A DNA stretch of 31,909 nucleotides from GCA-003244245 sp039924425 (GCA_039924425.1 JBDTAX010000201.1:1-31909); one strand, 5' to 3'; positions 8,483-15,561 are shown, counted from the first letter of the stretch. Notes: generated from the letters alone by a model not told the origin. Numbers and translations: made by a program.

Positions 8483-9277
8483 TCAGCCCTCTGGCACGAA
8501 CGGGCTGGAGGCGATCTCAGTACCGTCGGGCAGCGCGCAGATCTCGAAGTCGCTGAACACGTTGGGTGCCGCCGTGCGCAGCTGGCGCAGACACTGCAGC
8601 GCCAGCGCGCGGATCTCCACGTCGGCGTGCTCGGTGGCCCGCATCGCGATGAAGTGCCGCCAGGCCCGATAATTGCCGGTGACCACGACTCGGGTCTCCG
8701 TGGCATTGGGCAGCACCGCGCGGGCTGCCTGACGGGCCTGCTTGCGGCGCAGCGTGGCGTTCGGCTCATCAGCGAAGCGCTTCTCCAACCCGGCGAGCAG
8801 TTCGTTGTAGGCCCGCTGGCTGGCTCGGGCCGCGGCGTGGAACAACTGGTGCAGCTCGGGATCCTCAGCGATGACGTCCGGCTCGACCATGGCGGCGGCC
8901 CGCTCGGGGACGTAGCGCTGAGACAGCTGCGAGTAGGAGAAGTGCCGGTGGCGGATCAGTTCGTGGGTCAACGACCGTGACACGCCGGTGATGTAGAAGC
9001 TGACCGTGCCATGTTCGAGCACTGAGAGGTGACCGACCTCGAGGATGTGGTTCAGATAGCCGGCATTGGTGGCGGTCGTCGGATTGGGCTTGCGCCACGA
9101 TTGGTAGCAGGCCCTACCGGCGAACTCGGCGAGTGCCTGCCCGCCGTCGGCATCGGTGGACCACGGCACATCAGTGGGCGGGAAGAACTCGGTCTTGGCG
9201 ACGAGCTGGACCCGCAACGGCACGGTGGCCCCCTCGGCACCGGTCACAGCTGCGTCAACACCGTCAGGTTGGCTCAC
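8483..9277 (-). CDS. thyX: Flavin-dependent thymidylate synthase ThyX
   Basis: Makes dTMP from dUMP using FAD, NADPH and methylenetetrahydrofolate. The ThyX motif RHRx7S is present as RHRHFSYSQLS (109-119), with the ERAAAM and RRKQARQAARAVLP segments of the family downstream. From the GTG at 9277 the protein has 264 residues, close to the usual 220-260. This start is set by GAGAGGAG about 9 nt upstream. The open frame runs another 650 codons upstream without a stop, but that part lies antisense to the RHH/DUF4097 operon and has no family resemblance. The gene is divergent from the operon at 9383. Confidence 0.95.
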   Translation of the reverse strand: MSQPDGVDAAVTGAEGATVPLRVQLVAKTEFFPPTDVPWSTDADGGQALAEFAGRACYQSWRKPNPTTATNAGYLNHILEVGHLSVLEHGTVSFYITGVSRSLTHELIRHRHFSYSQLSQRYVPERAAAMVEPDVIAEDPELHQLFHAAARASQRAYNELLAGLEKRFADEPNATLRRKQARQAARAVLPNATETRVVVTGNYRAWRHFIAMRATEHADVEIRALALQCLRQLRTAAPNVFSDFEICALPDGTEIASSPFVPEG

Positions 9278-9346
9278 GGCGCACCACTCCTCTCGCCCGG
9301 TCCCGGCTCTCCAGCGTTCGGAGCGTACTGCGACGCCAGTGGCGTC

Positions 9347-9375
9347 TTGACTGACGTCACAAACGACGCCATACT
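9347..9375 (+). promoter_or_regulatory. Strong promoter of the RHH-DUF4097 operon (leaderless)
   Basis: TTGACT (9347-9352) and CATACT (9370-9375) are separated by 17 bp, a near-consensus housekeeping-sigma promoter. The ATG at 9383 begins 7 nt after the -10 box, where transcription would start, and no Shine-Dalgarno is present. The spacer contains the palindrome TGACGTCA (9352-9359), a possible operator for the ribbon-helix-helix protein encoded immediately downstream. Confidence 0.65.
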
Positions 9376-9382
9376 TGACATC

Positions 9383-9898
9383 ATGGATCTCACCCCGTAC
9401 ATCAGCCAGCTGCGCGAAGACCTCACCGCCGCCGCGGCCGCGGGCGATGAGCGGACCCAGCACACCGCGGCCGCGCTGGGCGCCGCGCTGGAACCCGCCG
9501 CTCGACTGGCAATCATGAACGCGCTGTCCGACCTCGCCGCGGAGGTCACCGCGGCGCTGGAGGACCAGGTGGTGGAGGTACGCCTCGACGGCCGTGACGT
9601 GCGGGTCGCGGTAAGTTCGCCCGCCGACACCGGGCCTGGGCCCGGTGTCGGGCCCTCCGAGCCTGGCGCGACACCCTTCGGCGACGCTGGCGGCGATATC
9701 AGACGGATGACCCTGCGGCTGATCGACCAGGTCAAGGCCCAGGCTGAGCGTGCCGCCGCCGAGCAGGGAGTTTCCCTGAACGCCTGGGTCTCGCAAGCGG
9801 TTGCGGGCGCACTGCGCGGCGAGCCGTGGCACGAGCCGCGGTGCGCCCCGGGCGATCGCCGCGGTCGCAATCGAGTCCAGGGCTGGGTCCAGGGCTGA
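9383..9898 (+). CDS. Ribbon-helix-helix (HicB/Arc-like) DNA-binding protein
   Basis: A 171-residue protein with two parts. The N-terminal 1-80 is helical, then carries VEVRLDGRDVRVAV, as in actinobacterial proteins annotated as HicB-family antitoxins. The C-terminal 107-143 looks like a ribbon-helix-helix domain (RMTLRLIDQVKAQAERAA, then GVSLNAWVSQAV). The linker (80-105) is Pro/Gly-rich and is encoded partly by a 28-bp palindrome (9624-9651). The ATG at 9383 lies 7 nt from a strong -10 box. It is followed after 31 nt by a DUF4097 gene, so the pair is an operon. A DNA-binding autoregulator is likely. No HicA-like toxin is visible, so I do not call this a toxin-antitoxin pair. Confidence 0.8.
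   Translation: MDLTPYISQLREDLTAAAAAGDERTQHTAAALGAALEPAARLAIMNALSDLAAEVTAALEDQVVEVRLDGRDVRVAVSSPADTGPGPGVGPSEPGATPFGDAGGDIRRMTLRLIDQVKAQAERAAAEQGVSLNAWVSQAVAGALRGEPWHEPRCAPGDRRGRNRVQGWVQG
9624..9651. repeat. 28-bp palindrome inside the RHH gene linker
   Basis: Left arm CCGACACCGGGCC and right arm GGCCCGGTGTCGG are perfect 13-bp complements around a 2-bp TG centre. It falls exactly in the region coding for the Pro/Gly linker between the two domains and keeps the frame. The outer bases CCGACA/TGTCGG match those of the paired palindromes at 12126 and 28780. Confidence 0.85.
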
Positions 9899-9929
9899 CC
9901 AATTCTTGTTGACTTGTTGAGGAGGAACC

Positions 9930-10871
9930 GTGGAGCACGATGACGCCGACGCACCGGTGATCCGGCAGCAGGAATTCACCTGCGAAGGACCGATCGATAT
10001 CTGGGTCGCGCTCGACAGCGGGCGGCTGGACATCACGCTGGAACAAGGCCCAGAAAAGGACACCGCCCCCCAGGTGGTGGTCACGCGGATCAGCTCCGAC
10101 TCGACAGACCAGCCGCCGTGGCACGGAGGGATCGGCGGCCTGCTGACCTGGCTGGGCGAACAGACCGGGACGACCCCGCTGGGCGAGTTGGCCGCCGAGG
10201 CGGCGCGCCACACAGTAATTGACTTCACCGGGCGGCGGCTCACGGTGCGCGCTCCTCGGGAGTACCCGCTGCGCACCGTGCCGCTGACGATCCAGGTGAC
10301 CGCGCCGTCGGGTTCGTCAATCAACGCTCGCGGCGGCTCCGCCGACATCGCCATCACCGGAGTGGCCGCCAACGTCGATGCCGCGACCGGCTCCGGGCAG
10401 GTCCAGGCGCAGCGCTGCACCGGTACGGCCGAGGTGCGCACCGGCACGGGCGATGTGCGGCTCGGGACGGTAGCGGGCCGGCTGCGGGTACGGACCGGCT
10501 CGGGGAGGATCGACGTGACCAGCGTCGAGGGAACGGAGAGCAGCGGCACCGTGCATACCGGTTCCGGCGACGTCCGGCTGGGTTCGGTGAACCTGGGCAC
10601 TGTCAAGCGCGACGTCAGCGCCCGCACCGGCAGCGGTGACCTCACCGTGGTCGATGCCCGCGCGGGCGGGCTCGAGCTCATGACCGGCTCGGGGCAGCTG
10701 CGGGTGGGGATCCACCCCGGCGTGCTCGCCGAGCTGGATGTCAGCTCCGGCTCCGGGCACGCGCGCAGCGACCTGCCGGTCGGCGGCCCGCCCGTCGAGG
10801 GTGACGTCGCGCTGCGGGTACGGGCTCGCACCGGATCGGGTGACGCACTGGTCACCGCGGCCCCTTCCTGA
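9930..10871 (+). CDS. DUF4097 family beta-strand repeat protein
   Basis: A 313-residue protein with the DUF4097 pattern: from about residue 110 onward, repeated short beta-strands punctuated by TGSG/TGTGDV motifs, which fold as a right-handed beta-helix in this family. The N-terminal 100 residues are acidic and have no signal peptide or membrane segment, so it is predicted to be cytoplasmic. It starts at GTG 9930 after an excellent AGGAGGAA site. It lies 31 nt after the ribbon-helix-helix gene and is surely in its operon. DUF4097 has no settled biochemical role; a scaffold or surface-binding role is only a guess. Its last 20 nt overlap the end of the convergent YcaQ-like gene. Confidence 0.85.
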   Translation: MEHDDADAPVIRQQEFTCEGPIDIWVALDSGRLDITLEQGPEKDTAPQVVVTRISSDSTDQPPWHGGIGGLLTWLGEQTGTTPLGELAAEAARHTVIDFTGRRLTVRAPREYPLRTVPLTIQVTAPSGSSINARGGSADIAITGVAANVDAATGSGQVQAQRCTGTAEVRTGTGDVRLGTVAGRLRVRTGSGRIDVTSVEGTESSGTVHTGSGDVRLGSVNLGTVKRDVSARTGSGDLTVVDARAGGLELMTGSGQLRVGIHPGVLAELDVSSGSGHARSDLPVGGPPVEGDVALRVRARTGSGDALVTAAPS

Positions 10872-12105
10872 CCGGCGCGGGACCAGCCCCACAGCCGGTC
10901 GCGACACCGAGGGCCGCGACCAAATCCCCGCGCTGACCCATGGCGATCCCGTCCAGCTCCAGCCATCCGGCCATCTCCCGCAGCGCCCTGGCCAGCTCCG
11001 CGACCAGCCGCGAGGTGTCGCCGATCCCGGGCTCGGCGAAGGCACCCGGCACCCGCAGCAGGCCGGCGGCGCGGTCGGCCTTGAGGTCGACCCGGGCGAC
11101 CAGCTCCCCATCCAGGAGGAAGGGGAACACGTAGTACCCGTGGTTGCGCCGATGCTCCGGAACGTAGATCTCGATCCGGTAGTGGAAACCGAACAGCCGC
11201 TCGGTGCGCATCCGGTCCCAGATCAGCGGATCGAACGGGCACAGCAAGGCGGCGCCGGTGATCCGCCGCGGGGTGCGGGCATCGCGGTGCCGGTAGGCCG
11301 GTGCCCGCCAGCCCCGGACCGCCACCGGTTCCAGCTCACCGGCCTCCACCAGCTCCGCGACCGCCTGCCTGCTGCGCTCCGGCCGTAGCCGGTAGTAGTC
11401 TCGCAGGTCGGGCTCGGTAGCTATCCCCAGCGCGGCGCTGGCCTGGGCAACCAGCTCGCGGGCACCCTCGTCGGCGTCAACCTGGCGCGCGAGCACCTCA
11501 GCTGGCAGCACCCGCTCGGGCAGGTCGTAGAGACGCTCGAATCCGCGCCGCGTGCCGGTGGTGAGCTCACCCATGCCGAAGAGCCACTCGCAGATCCGTT
11601 TGGTATCCGTCCGATTCCACCACGATCCCTGCGCCGCGCGGGCCCCGCTACCCAACTCCCGCTCCAGGGTGCCAGCGCTGACCGGGCCGTACTCCTTGAC
11701 CGCGTCCAGCACGGCCGAGACCAGTCCTGGCGCTCGGGCCGCGAGCTCGCCGTACCGGTGCCACCAACCCGGCTTCTTGGCTCCCGAGCGCAGCAGCGGC
11801 CAGTCGCGCACCGCAACCATGCTCGCCTCATGCGCCCAACACTCCACCAACAAGCGAGGACCACGCACCGGGTACGCCCAGACGGCATCATCGAGCAGTT
11901 CTTTCGGGTAGGGGCCCAACCGGCTGAACACCGGCAGGTAGTGCGCCCGGGCCAGCACGGTGACCGAGTCAAGCTGCAGCAGCCGGATCCGACCCAGCAC
12001 CCGCAGCAAGTGCCGCCGCGTCACCACCCCAGCGGGCCGCAAGTCAGCGAACCCCTGCGCACACAGCGCCGTCCGCCGCGCGACCCCCACTCCAACGACC
12101 TCCAC
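10852..12105 (-). CDS. YcaQ/AlkX-like DNA glycosylase (HTH_42, winged-helix family)
   Basis: Member of the YcaQ/AlkZ family, which unhook or excise alkylated and crosslinked bases. It is 417 residues from the GTG at 12105. The N-terminal RRxALxAQGF-like start (10-19) and the catalytic region RLLQLDSV (41-48) are clear. Q44-L45-D46 is the Q-phi-D form typical of YcaQ/AlkX, not the Q-phi-Q of AlkZ. The usual HxxxxxSRLGPY follows at 55-66, and the C-terminal DLKADRxxGxLRV at 340-352. The open frame extends about 200 codons further upstream, but that part is antisense to the GNAT gene. GTGs at 12111, 12114 and 12120 are alternative starts. A palindrome (12126-12149) lies directly upstream and would form a hairpin in the 5' leader. 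Confidence 0.85.
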   Translation of the reverse strand: MEVVGVGVARRTALCAQGFADLRPAGVVTRRHLLRVLGRIRLLQLDSVTVLARAHYLPVFSRLGPYPKELLDDAVWAYPVRGPRLLVECWAHEASMVAVRDWPLLRSGAKKPGWWHRYGELAARAPGLVSAVLDAVKEYGPVSAGTLERELGSGARAAQGSWWNRTDTKRICEWLFGMGELTTGTRRGFERLYDLPERVLPAEVLARQVDADEGARELVAQASAALGIATEPDLRDYYRLRPERSRQAVAELVEAGELEPVAVRGWRAPAYRHRDARTPRRITGAALLCPFDPLIWDRMRTERLFGFHYRIEIYVPEHRRNHGYYVFPFLLDGELVARVDLKADRAAGLLRVPGAFAEPGIGDTSRLVAELARALREMAGWLELDGIAMGQRGDLVAALGVATGCGAGPAPVRKGPR

Positions 12106-12125
12106 ACCCACCACGATCACCCATG

Positions 12126-12189
12126 CCCCGACATGGAGACATGTCGGGGTTACCACGACCCCAATAGCCCCGACATGTCTCCATGTCGG
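12126..12189. repeat. Paired inverted palindromes, family A, copy 1
   Basis: First palindrome 12126-12149: arms CCCCGACATG and CATGTCGGGG around GAGA. Second 12168-12189: arms CCCCGACATG and CATGTCGG around TCTC, i.e. the reverse complement of the first. Centres are 42 bp apart with an 18-bp spacer. The pair occupies most of the 105-bp gap between the divergent YcaQ-like and GNAT genes. The second palindrome covers the -35 region predicted for the GNAT gene. The same architecture recurs at 28780-28844. Confidence 0.9.
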
Positions 12190-12197
12190 ATGCCGGA

Positions 12198-12203
12198 TAG
12201 CGT
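12198..12203 (+). promoter_or_regulatory. Putative -10 box of the GNAT gene (leaderless)
   Basis: TAGCGT followed by 7 nt and the ATG at 12211; identical in hexamer and spacing to the ftsK box. The -35 position (around 12175-12180) lies inside the second palindrome of the repeat at 12126-12189. Confidence 0.4.
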
Positions 12204-12210
12204 GAGTGGA

Positions 12211-12765
12211 ATGGCGCTGGCTCGGGTTCGGGGGGCGACGCTGGAGGATGTCTCCACGCTGGCCGCCTTGCATCGGGTGACCTGGCGGGCCGCCTATTCC
12301 GAGCTGTTGGCGCCCGGGGCCCTCGACCAGCTGGACGCACCCTACGTGCGACAAGCCTGGGTCGACGCCGTCCAGGGTGGGGCGACGGTGCTGATCGCCA
12401 CTGAGGGCGACGCTCCGGTCGGGTTTGTGGTGGCTGGTCCGGCACCCGAGGACGACGTGGCTGCCGCCGATGGCACGCTGCCTACGGACGCGGAGCACAC
12501 GATCCTGGTGAGCACTCTGCTGGTAGAACCGAGGTGGGGGCGTCGAGGCCACGGCGGACGGCTGCTCGCCACGGTTACAGCGGTGCTGCGCAATGTCGGC
12601 GCCACCCGTGGAATCGCCTGGGTGCCCGCCAAGGACCCAGCCTCGCTGAACTTCTACCGACGCGCCGGTTGGACCCCAGACAACACCGCGCGAACCCTGG
12701 ACGCCCAAGGCCACCCCCTCCGCGAACTCCGCCTAACCAGCCCCCTCACGCTCACCCTCACCTGA
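12211..12765 (+). CDS. GNAT family N-acetyltransferase
   Basis: A 184-residue GNAT enzyme that should move an acetyl group from acetyl-CoA to an unknown amine. The N-terminal TLAALHRVTWRAAYSELL is typical of the RimI-like class. The central strand LVSTLLVEPRWG leads into the acetyl-CoA loop RRGHGG (111-116), and the C-terminal NFYRRAGW (147-154) is the standard GNAT ending. In-frame starts at 12190 (ATG) and 12202 (GTG) exist. I prefer 12211 because TAGCGT lies 7 nt upstream and there is no Shine-Dalgarno. Divergent from the YcaQ-like gene, with the palindrome pair between them. Substrate cannot be inferred. Confidence 0.8.
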   Translation: MALARVRGATLEDVSTLAALHRVTWRAAYSELLAPGALDQLDAPYVRQAWVDAVQGGATVLIATEGDAPVGFVVAGPAPEDDVAAADGTLPTDAEHTILVSTLLVEPRWGRRGHGGRLLATVTAVLRNVGATRGIAWVPAKDPASLNFYRRAGWTPDNTARTLDAQGHPLRELRLTSPLTLTLT

Positions 12766-12772
12766 CCCGGGC

Positions 12773-12830
12773 ACCATTCGGAGCCGAATTGCGCTTTGAG
12801 TGCGCCCACTATCACCATTCGGAGCCGAAC
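12773..12830. repeat. Palindrome family B, first pair
   Basis: ATTCGGAGCCGAAT (12776-12789) and ATTCGGAGCCGAAC (12817-12830), both preceded by CACC, with centres 41 bp apart. The first begins about 10 nt after the GNAT stop codon, so it could form a hairpin at the 3' end of that mRNA. No T-tract follows. The same core returns at 13371-13436 on the other side of the decayed gene. Confidence 0.85.
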
Positions 12831-12851
12831 GACGAGTGCGGAGCAGGAGGC

Positions 12852-12860
12852 TGTGGACAA
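12852..12860 (-). other. Isolated DnaA-box-like sequence
   Basis: TGTGGACAA here reads TTGTCCACA on the minus strand, the high-GC actinobacterial DnaA-box consensus. A weaker partner TGTGGATGG lies at 12880-12888. Nothing else suggests an origin. The position, directly upstream of a DUF559/AbiEi-type gene, may be a property of that gene family's promoter region. Confidence 0.35.
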
Positions 12861-12892
12861 CTGAATAACTCGGGCTGGCTGTGGATGGGCGT

Positions 12893-12921
12893 TTGAGTGG
12901 TGAGACGCGAAGCGGCACAGT
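12893..12921 (+). promoter_or_regulatory. Promoter of the decayed gene (leaderless)
   Basis: TTGAGT (12893-12898), 17-bp spacer, CACAGT (12916-12921), then 6 nt to the ATG at 12928. The promoter looks intact although the gene it drives is broken. Confidence 0.45.
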
Positions 12922-12927
12922 TGCGAC

Positions 12928-13357
12928 ATGGCAAGGGAGATCACGCTGCGGGAGCCGGCGCCTGTCTTCAAGGGAACCGATGCGGTGCTGGCGGGCGCGC
13001 TGACCCGCAATCAGCTGCGCAGGCCAGCGGTGCAGCGGCGTGCAACTGGCCCGCGCCGAAGATCACGTCCAGGTCGTGGTCCCGGACAGCACCCGCGTTG
13101 CTCGGCGTGCCGGGCTGGACGTGCGGCGGACCCTCGTCCGGGCCAACGAACGCACGCCGTGGTCTGAAGTCGCCGTCGCGACCCCGCTACGAACCACCTT
13201 CGGCCTGCTGCTCGATCGGCCGCTGCCCGACTCTGTCGCCGACCTCGACGCTGTGCTGCGCGCCGGCTGGGAAATCGTCTTCGTAACAGCACAGTTACTA
13301 CACAACCCCGCCCGCATGGTCAACACCGTCCGCACCGCCCTCACCCGACACAGCTAA
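12928..13357 (+). pseudogene. Decayed AbiEi/DUF559-type (type IV antitoxin / endonuclease-like) gene
   Basis: Two frames must be joined to read it. From the ATG at 12928 the frame gives the usual start of these proteins (REPAPVFKGTDAVLAGALTRNQL, in two pieces), then at about 13035-13045 the homology jumps to the next frame, which reads VQLARAEDHVQVVVPD and continues to the stop at 13357. The expected segment between them is missing, so a frameshifting deletion is likely. Around 13255-13265 the protein passes directly from DLDAVLRAG to WEIVFVTAQLL, which is normally the extreme C-terminus. The PD-(D/E)xK-like core of about 60-90 residues appears deleted. Intact relatives are about 280-320 residues. 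Family identification is from memory of the N- and C-terminal motifs. Confidence 0.7.
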
Positions 13358-13370
13358 CCCACAGTCAAAC

Positions 13371-13436
13371 CCGCCATTCGGAGCCGAATGGCGGTCTACG
13401 CGAGCCCAGAATCGCGATTCGGCTCCGAATGGCGAT
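13371..13436. repeat. Palindrome family B, second pair
   Basis: First palindrome 13371-13394: perfect 11-bp arms CCGCCATTCGG and CCGAATGGCGG around AG. Second 13411-13436: core ATTCGGCTCCGAAT (13416-13429), the reverse orientation of the other copies, with outer ATCGC/GCGAT arms. Centres are 40 bp apart. The second lies 8 nt beyond the dapB stop codon and could act as a 3' hairpin for dapB, though there is no T-run. Confidence 0.85.
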
Positions 13437-13444
13437 ACTGGGCC

Positions 13445-14248
13445 CTACAGGTCGAGTAGGGGTTCTAGGCCTAGGGTGAGGCCGGGGCGGGTGGGGACCG
13501 CGCGGATGGCTAGCAGGACGCCGGGCATGAAGGAGCAGCGGTCCAGGGTGTCGTGGCGGATCGTCAATGTCTCGCCTTCGGTGCCCAGCAACACCTCCTG
13601 GTGCGCGACGAGCCCGGTCAACCGCACCGCATGCACGCGCACCCCGTCGACGTCGGCGCCTCGGGCGCCGGGTAGGGCACAGGTGGTGACATCAGGGGGC
13701 GGGCCCATCCCCGCCTGCGCGCGGGCGGCCGCGATGAGCGCCGCGGTCCGGGCCGCGGTGCCCGACGGCGCGTCGGCCTTGCACGAGTGATGCAGTTCCA
13801 CGATCTCCACCGATTCATAGAACCGGGCGGCGGTCGTGGCGAACCGCATCGACAGGATCGCCCCGATGGCGAAGTTGGGCGCGATCAGCATCCCGAGGTC
13901 GGGCTTGGGGGCAAGCCATTCACGGACCTGGGCCAGCCGAGTCTCCGTGAAGCCTGTGGTGCCCACCACGGCGTGGATGCCCTGGTCCACGCAGAAGCGC
14001 ACATTGTCCATCACCACGTCGGGATGGGTGAAGTCGACGACGACCTCCGCACCCGCGTCGGCCACGTTGAACATCCAGTCACCCGCGTCGACCATCGCGA
14101 CGAGTTCCATATCCGCGGCGGCGTCCACGGCCTTGCACACCTCGGTGCCCACCCGACCACGAGCCCCGAGCACCCCGACCCGGATCGGGTTCTCCGCCGA
14201 GCGGTTCCCGACCGGGGACATGGCACGCAGCCGCTCAGCGGGGGTCAT
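13445..14248 (-). CDS. dapB: 4-hydroxy-tetrahydrodipicolinate reductase
   Basis: Reduces the DapA product with NAD(P)H on the way to diaminopimelate. At 267 residues it has the nucleotide-binding loop GVLGARGRVG (25-34), GTTGFT (96-101), and the signature ELHHSCKADAPSGTA (151-165) with the catalytic His/Lys pair. The C-terminal segment with RHDTLDRCSFMPGVL closes the fold. Typical actinobacterial DapB begins near residue 22 here, so the start could be internal. The ATG at 14248 overlaps the stop of the upstream M16 peptidase by 4 nt (ATGA), which favours it and implies translational coupling. Confidence 0.93.
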   Translation of the reverse strand: MTPAERLRAMSPVGNRSAENPIRVGVLGARGRVGTEVCKAVDAAADMELVAMVDAGDWMFNVADAGAEVVVDFTHPDVVMDNVRFCVDQGIHAVVGTTGFTETRLAQVREWLAPKPDLGMLIAPNFAIGAILSMRFATTAARFYESVEIVELHHSCKADAPSGTAARTAALIAAARAQAGMGPPPDVTTCALPGARGADVDGVRVHAVRLTGLVAHQEVLLGTEGETLTIRHDTLDRCSFMPGVLLAIRAVPTRPGLTLGLEPLLDL

Positions 14249-15561
14249 GCGATCAACTCCGCTATCTCGTCAGGCAGATCCTGCACACCAGCGTAGGGGC
14301 CCACGACCGCGGCGGTGACCGGCTGGCGCAGCAACTCGCGGGCGAGCTCACCGACCTGCTCCCCGGTCACCGCGTCAATCCGCCGCAGCTCGTCTTCGAC
14401 GGTGTGATGCTCGCCGTGATCGAGTTCGGCGGTGGCGATCCGGGTCATCCGGGATCCGGCATCCTCCAGACCCAGCACCAGACCGCCCCGTAGCTGCCCT
14501 TTGCCCCGAGCCAGCTCGGTCTCGGACAGGTCGCCACGGCCCAAGTCGGCCAGTACGTCACCGATCACCGCCGCCACCTCACCCAGCCGGGCCGGGGAGC
14601 AGCCAGCGTAGATCGACAGACTGCCGAGGTCAGCGTAGGCGTCCACCGCGGAATACACCGAATAGGCCAGCCCGCGCTGCTCACGGACCTGCTGGAACAA
14701 CCGAGAGCTCATCCCACCGCCCAGGGCGGCGTTGAGGACGCCTAGCGCGTAGCGCCGGTCGTCGTACCGGTCGATGGCTCGCACGCCCACCATGAGGTGA
14801 GCCTGTTCCGACGAATCGGGGCACAAGGCCAACGCCCGCCGGCCGGTGATCTCGGCTCGACCGCGGCGCGGCTGCACGGGACGGGCGCACCCGGTCAAGT
14901 GGGATCCGAAACAGCGGGCCAGCGCGGTAAGCACCGCGCCGTGCGTGACGTTGCCGATCACCGTCAGCACCATCCGCTCCGGTGTGTAGCGCTGCCGGTA
15001 GAAGCGGTGCAGCGCCTCGCGGCTCATCCCGGTGACCGACTCCTCAGTGCCCAGCACCGGGCGAGCAAGGGGGTGCGAGCCGAACAACGCGGCGCAGAAC
15101 TCATCGTGCAGCAGATCCTCCGGGTCGTCGTCGCGCATCGCGATCTCCTCGAGCACCACTCCACGCTCGAGGTCCACGTCGGACTCCGCGAGCAGGGCCT
15201 CCCCCAGCACGTCGCACACCAGATCGATGGCGAGATCCAGGTCACAGTCGAGCACGTGCGCGTGGTAGCAGGTGTGCTCCTTGGTGGTGAACGCATTGAG
15301 CTCACCACCCACCGCGTCAATCTCCTCGGCGATCGCCGCCGCGCAGCGCCGTGCGGTGCCCTTGAACAACAGGTGCTCCAGGTAGTGCGCCGCACCGGCC
15401 ACCGCGGTCGGCTCATCTCGCGAGCCGACCGCCACCCACATCCCCACCAGGGCCGAGCGCGAAGCCGGCAGGTGTTCGGTGAGCACCCGCAATCCGCAGG
15501 GCAACACGCTGCGCTGGAGCGTGTTGCCCTGGAACGTGTTGACCTGGAGCCCCGTGCTCAC
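14245..15561 (-). CDS. M16 family zinc metallopeptidase (processing-peptidase-like)
   Basis: A 438-residue single-chain M16B peptidase like M. tuberculosis PepR (Rv2782c). The inverted zinc motif HxxEH is HYLEH (59-63), with the distal glutamate in RGVVLEEIAM (about 138-139). The C-terminal half carries the expected second M16 domain with LAYSVYSA and the RxxxxGxLxxG-like stretch. It starts 4 nt inside the end of pnp and itself overlaps dapB by 4 nt, so pnp-M16-dapB forms a coupled run. The first codons (QGNTLQRSVLP) contain a short imperfect direct repeat at DNA level. No signal peptide; cytoplasmic. Natural substrates are unknown. Confidence 0.9.
   Translation of the reverse strand: MSTGLQVNTFQGNTLQRSVLPCGLRVLTEHLPASRSALVGMWVAVGSRDEPTAVAGAAHYLEHLLFKGTARRCAAAIAEEIDAVGGELNAFTTKEHTCYHAHVLDCDLDLAIDLVCDVLGEALLAESDVDLERGVVLEEIAMRDDDPEDLLHDEFCAALFGSHPLARPVLGTEESVTGMSREALHRFYRQRYTPERMVLTVIGNVTHGAVLTALARCFGSHLTGCARPVQPRRGRAEITGRRALALCPDSSEQAHLMVGVRAIDRYDDRRYALGVLNAALGGGMSSRLFQQVREQRGLAYSVYSAVDAYADLGSLSIYAGCSPARLGEVAAVIGDVLADLGRGDLSETELARGKGQLRGGLVLGLEDAGSRMTRIATAELDHGEHHTVEDELRRIDAVTGEQVGELARELLRQPVTAAVVGPYAGVQDLPDEIAELIA

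Noticed and set aside
9383..9898. HicAB toxin-antitoxin pair
   Set aside because: The partner gene is a 313-residue DUF4097 protein, not a small HicA-like toxin.
9278..11242. Upstream 650 codons of the long open frame that ends as thyX
   Set aside because: They are antisense to the RHH-DUF4097 operon, show no family resemblance, and thyX has its own Shine-Dalgarno and GTG at 9277.
12126..12189. CRISPR-like array
   Set aside because: Only two units, in opposite orientation, with a short 18-bp spacer and no cas genes in the window.
12106..12714. N-terminal extension of the YcaQ-like gene
   Set aside because: It runs antisense through the GNAT gene and the palindrome pair; family homology starts near 12105.
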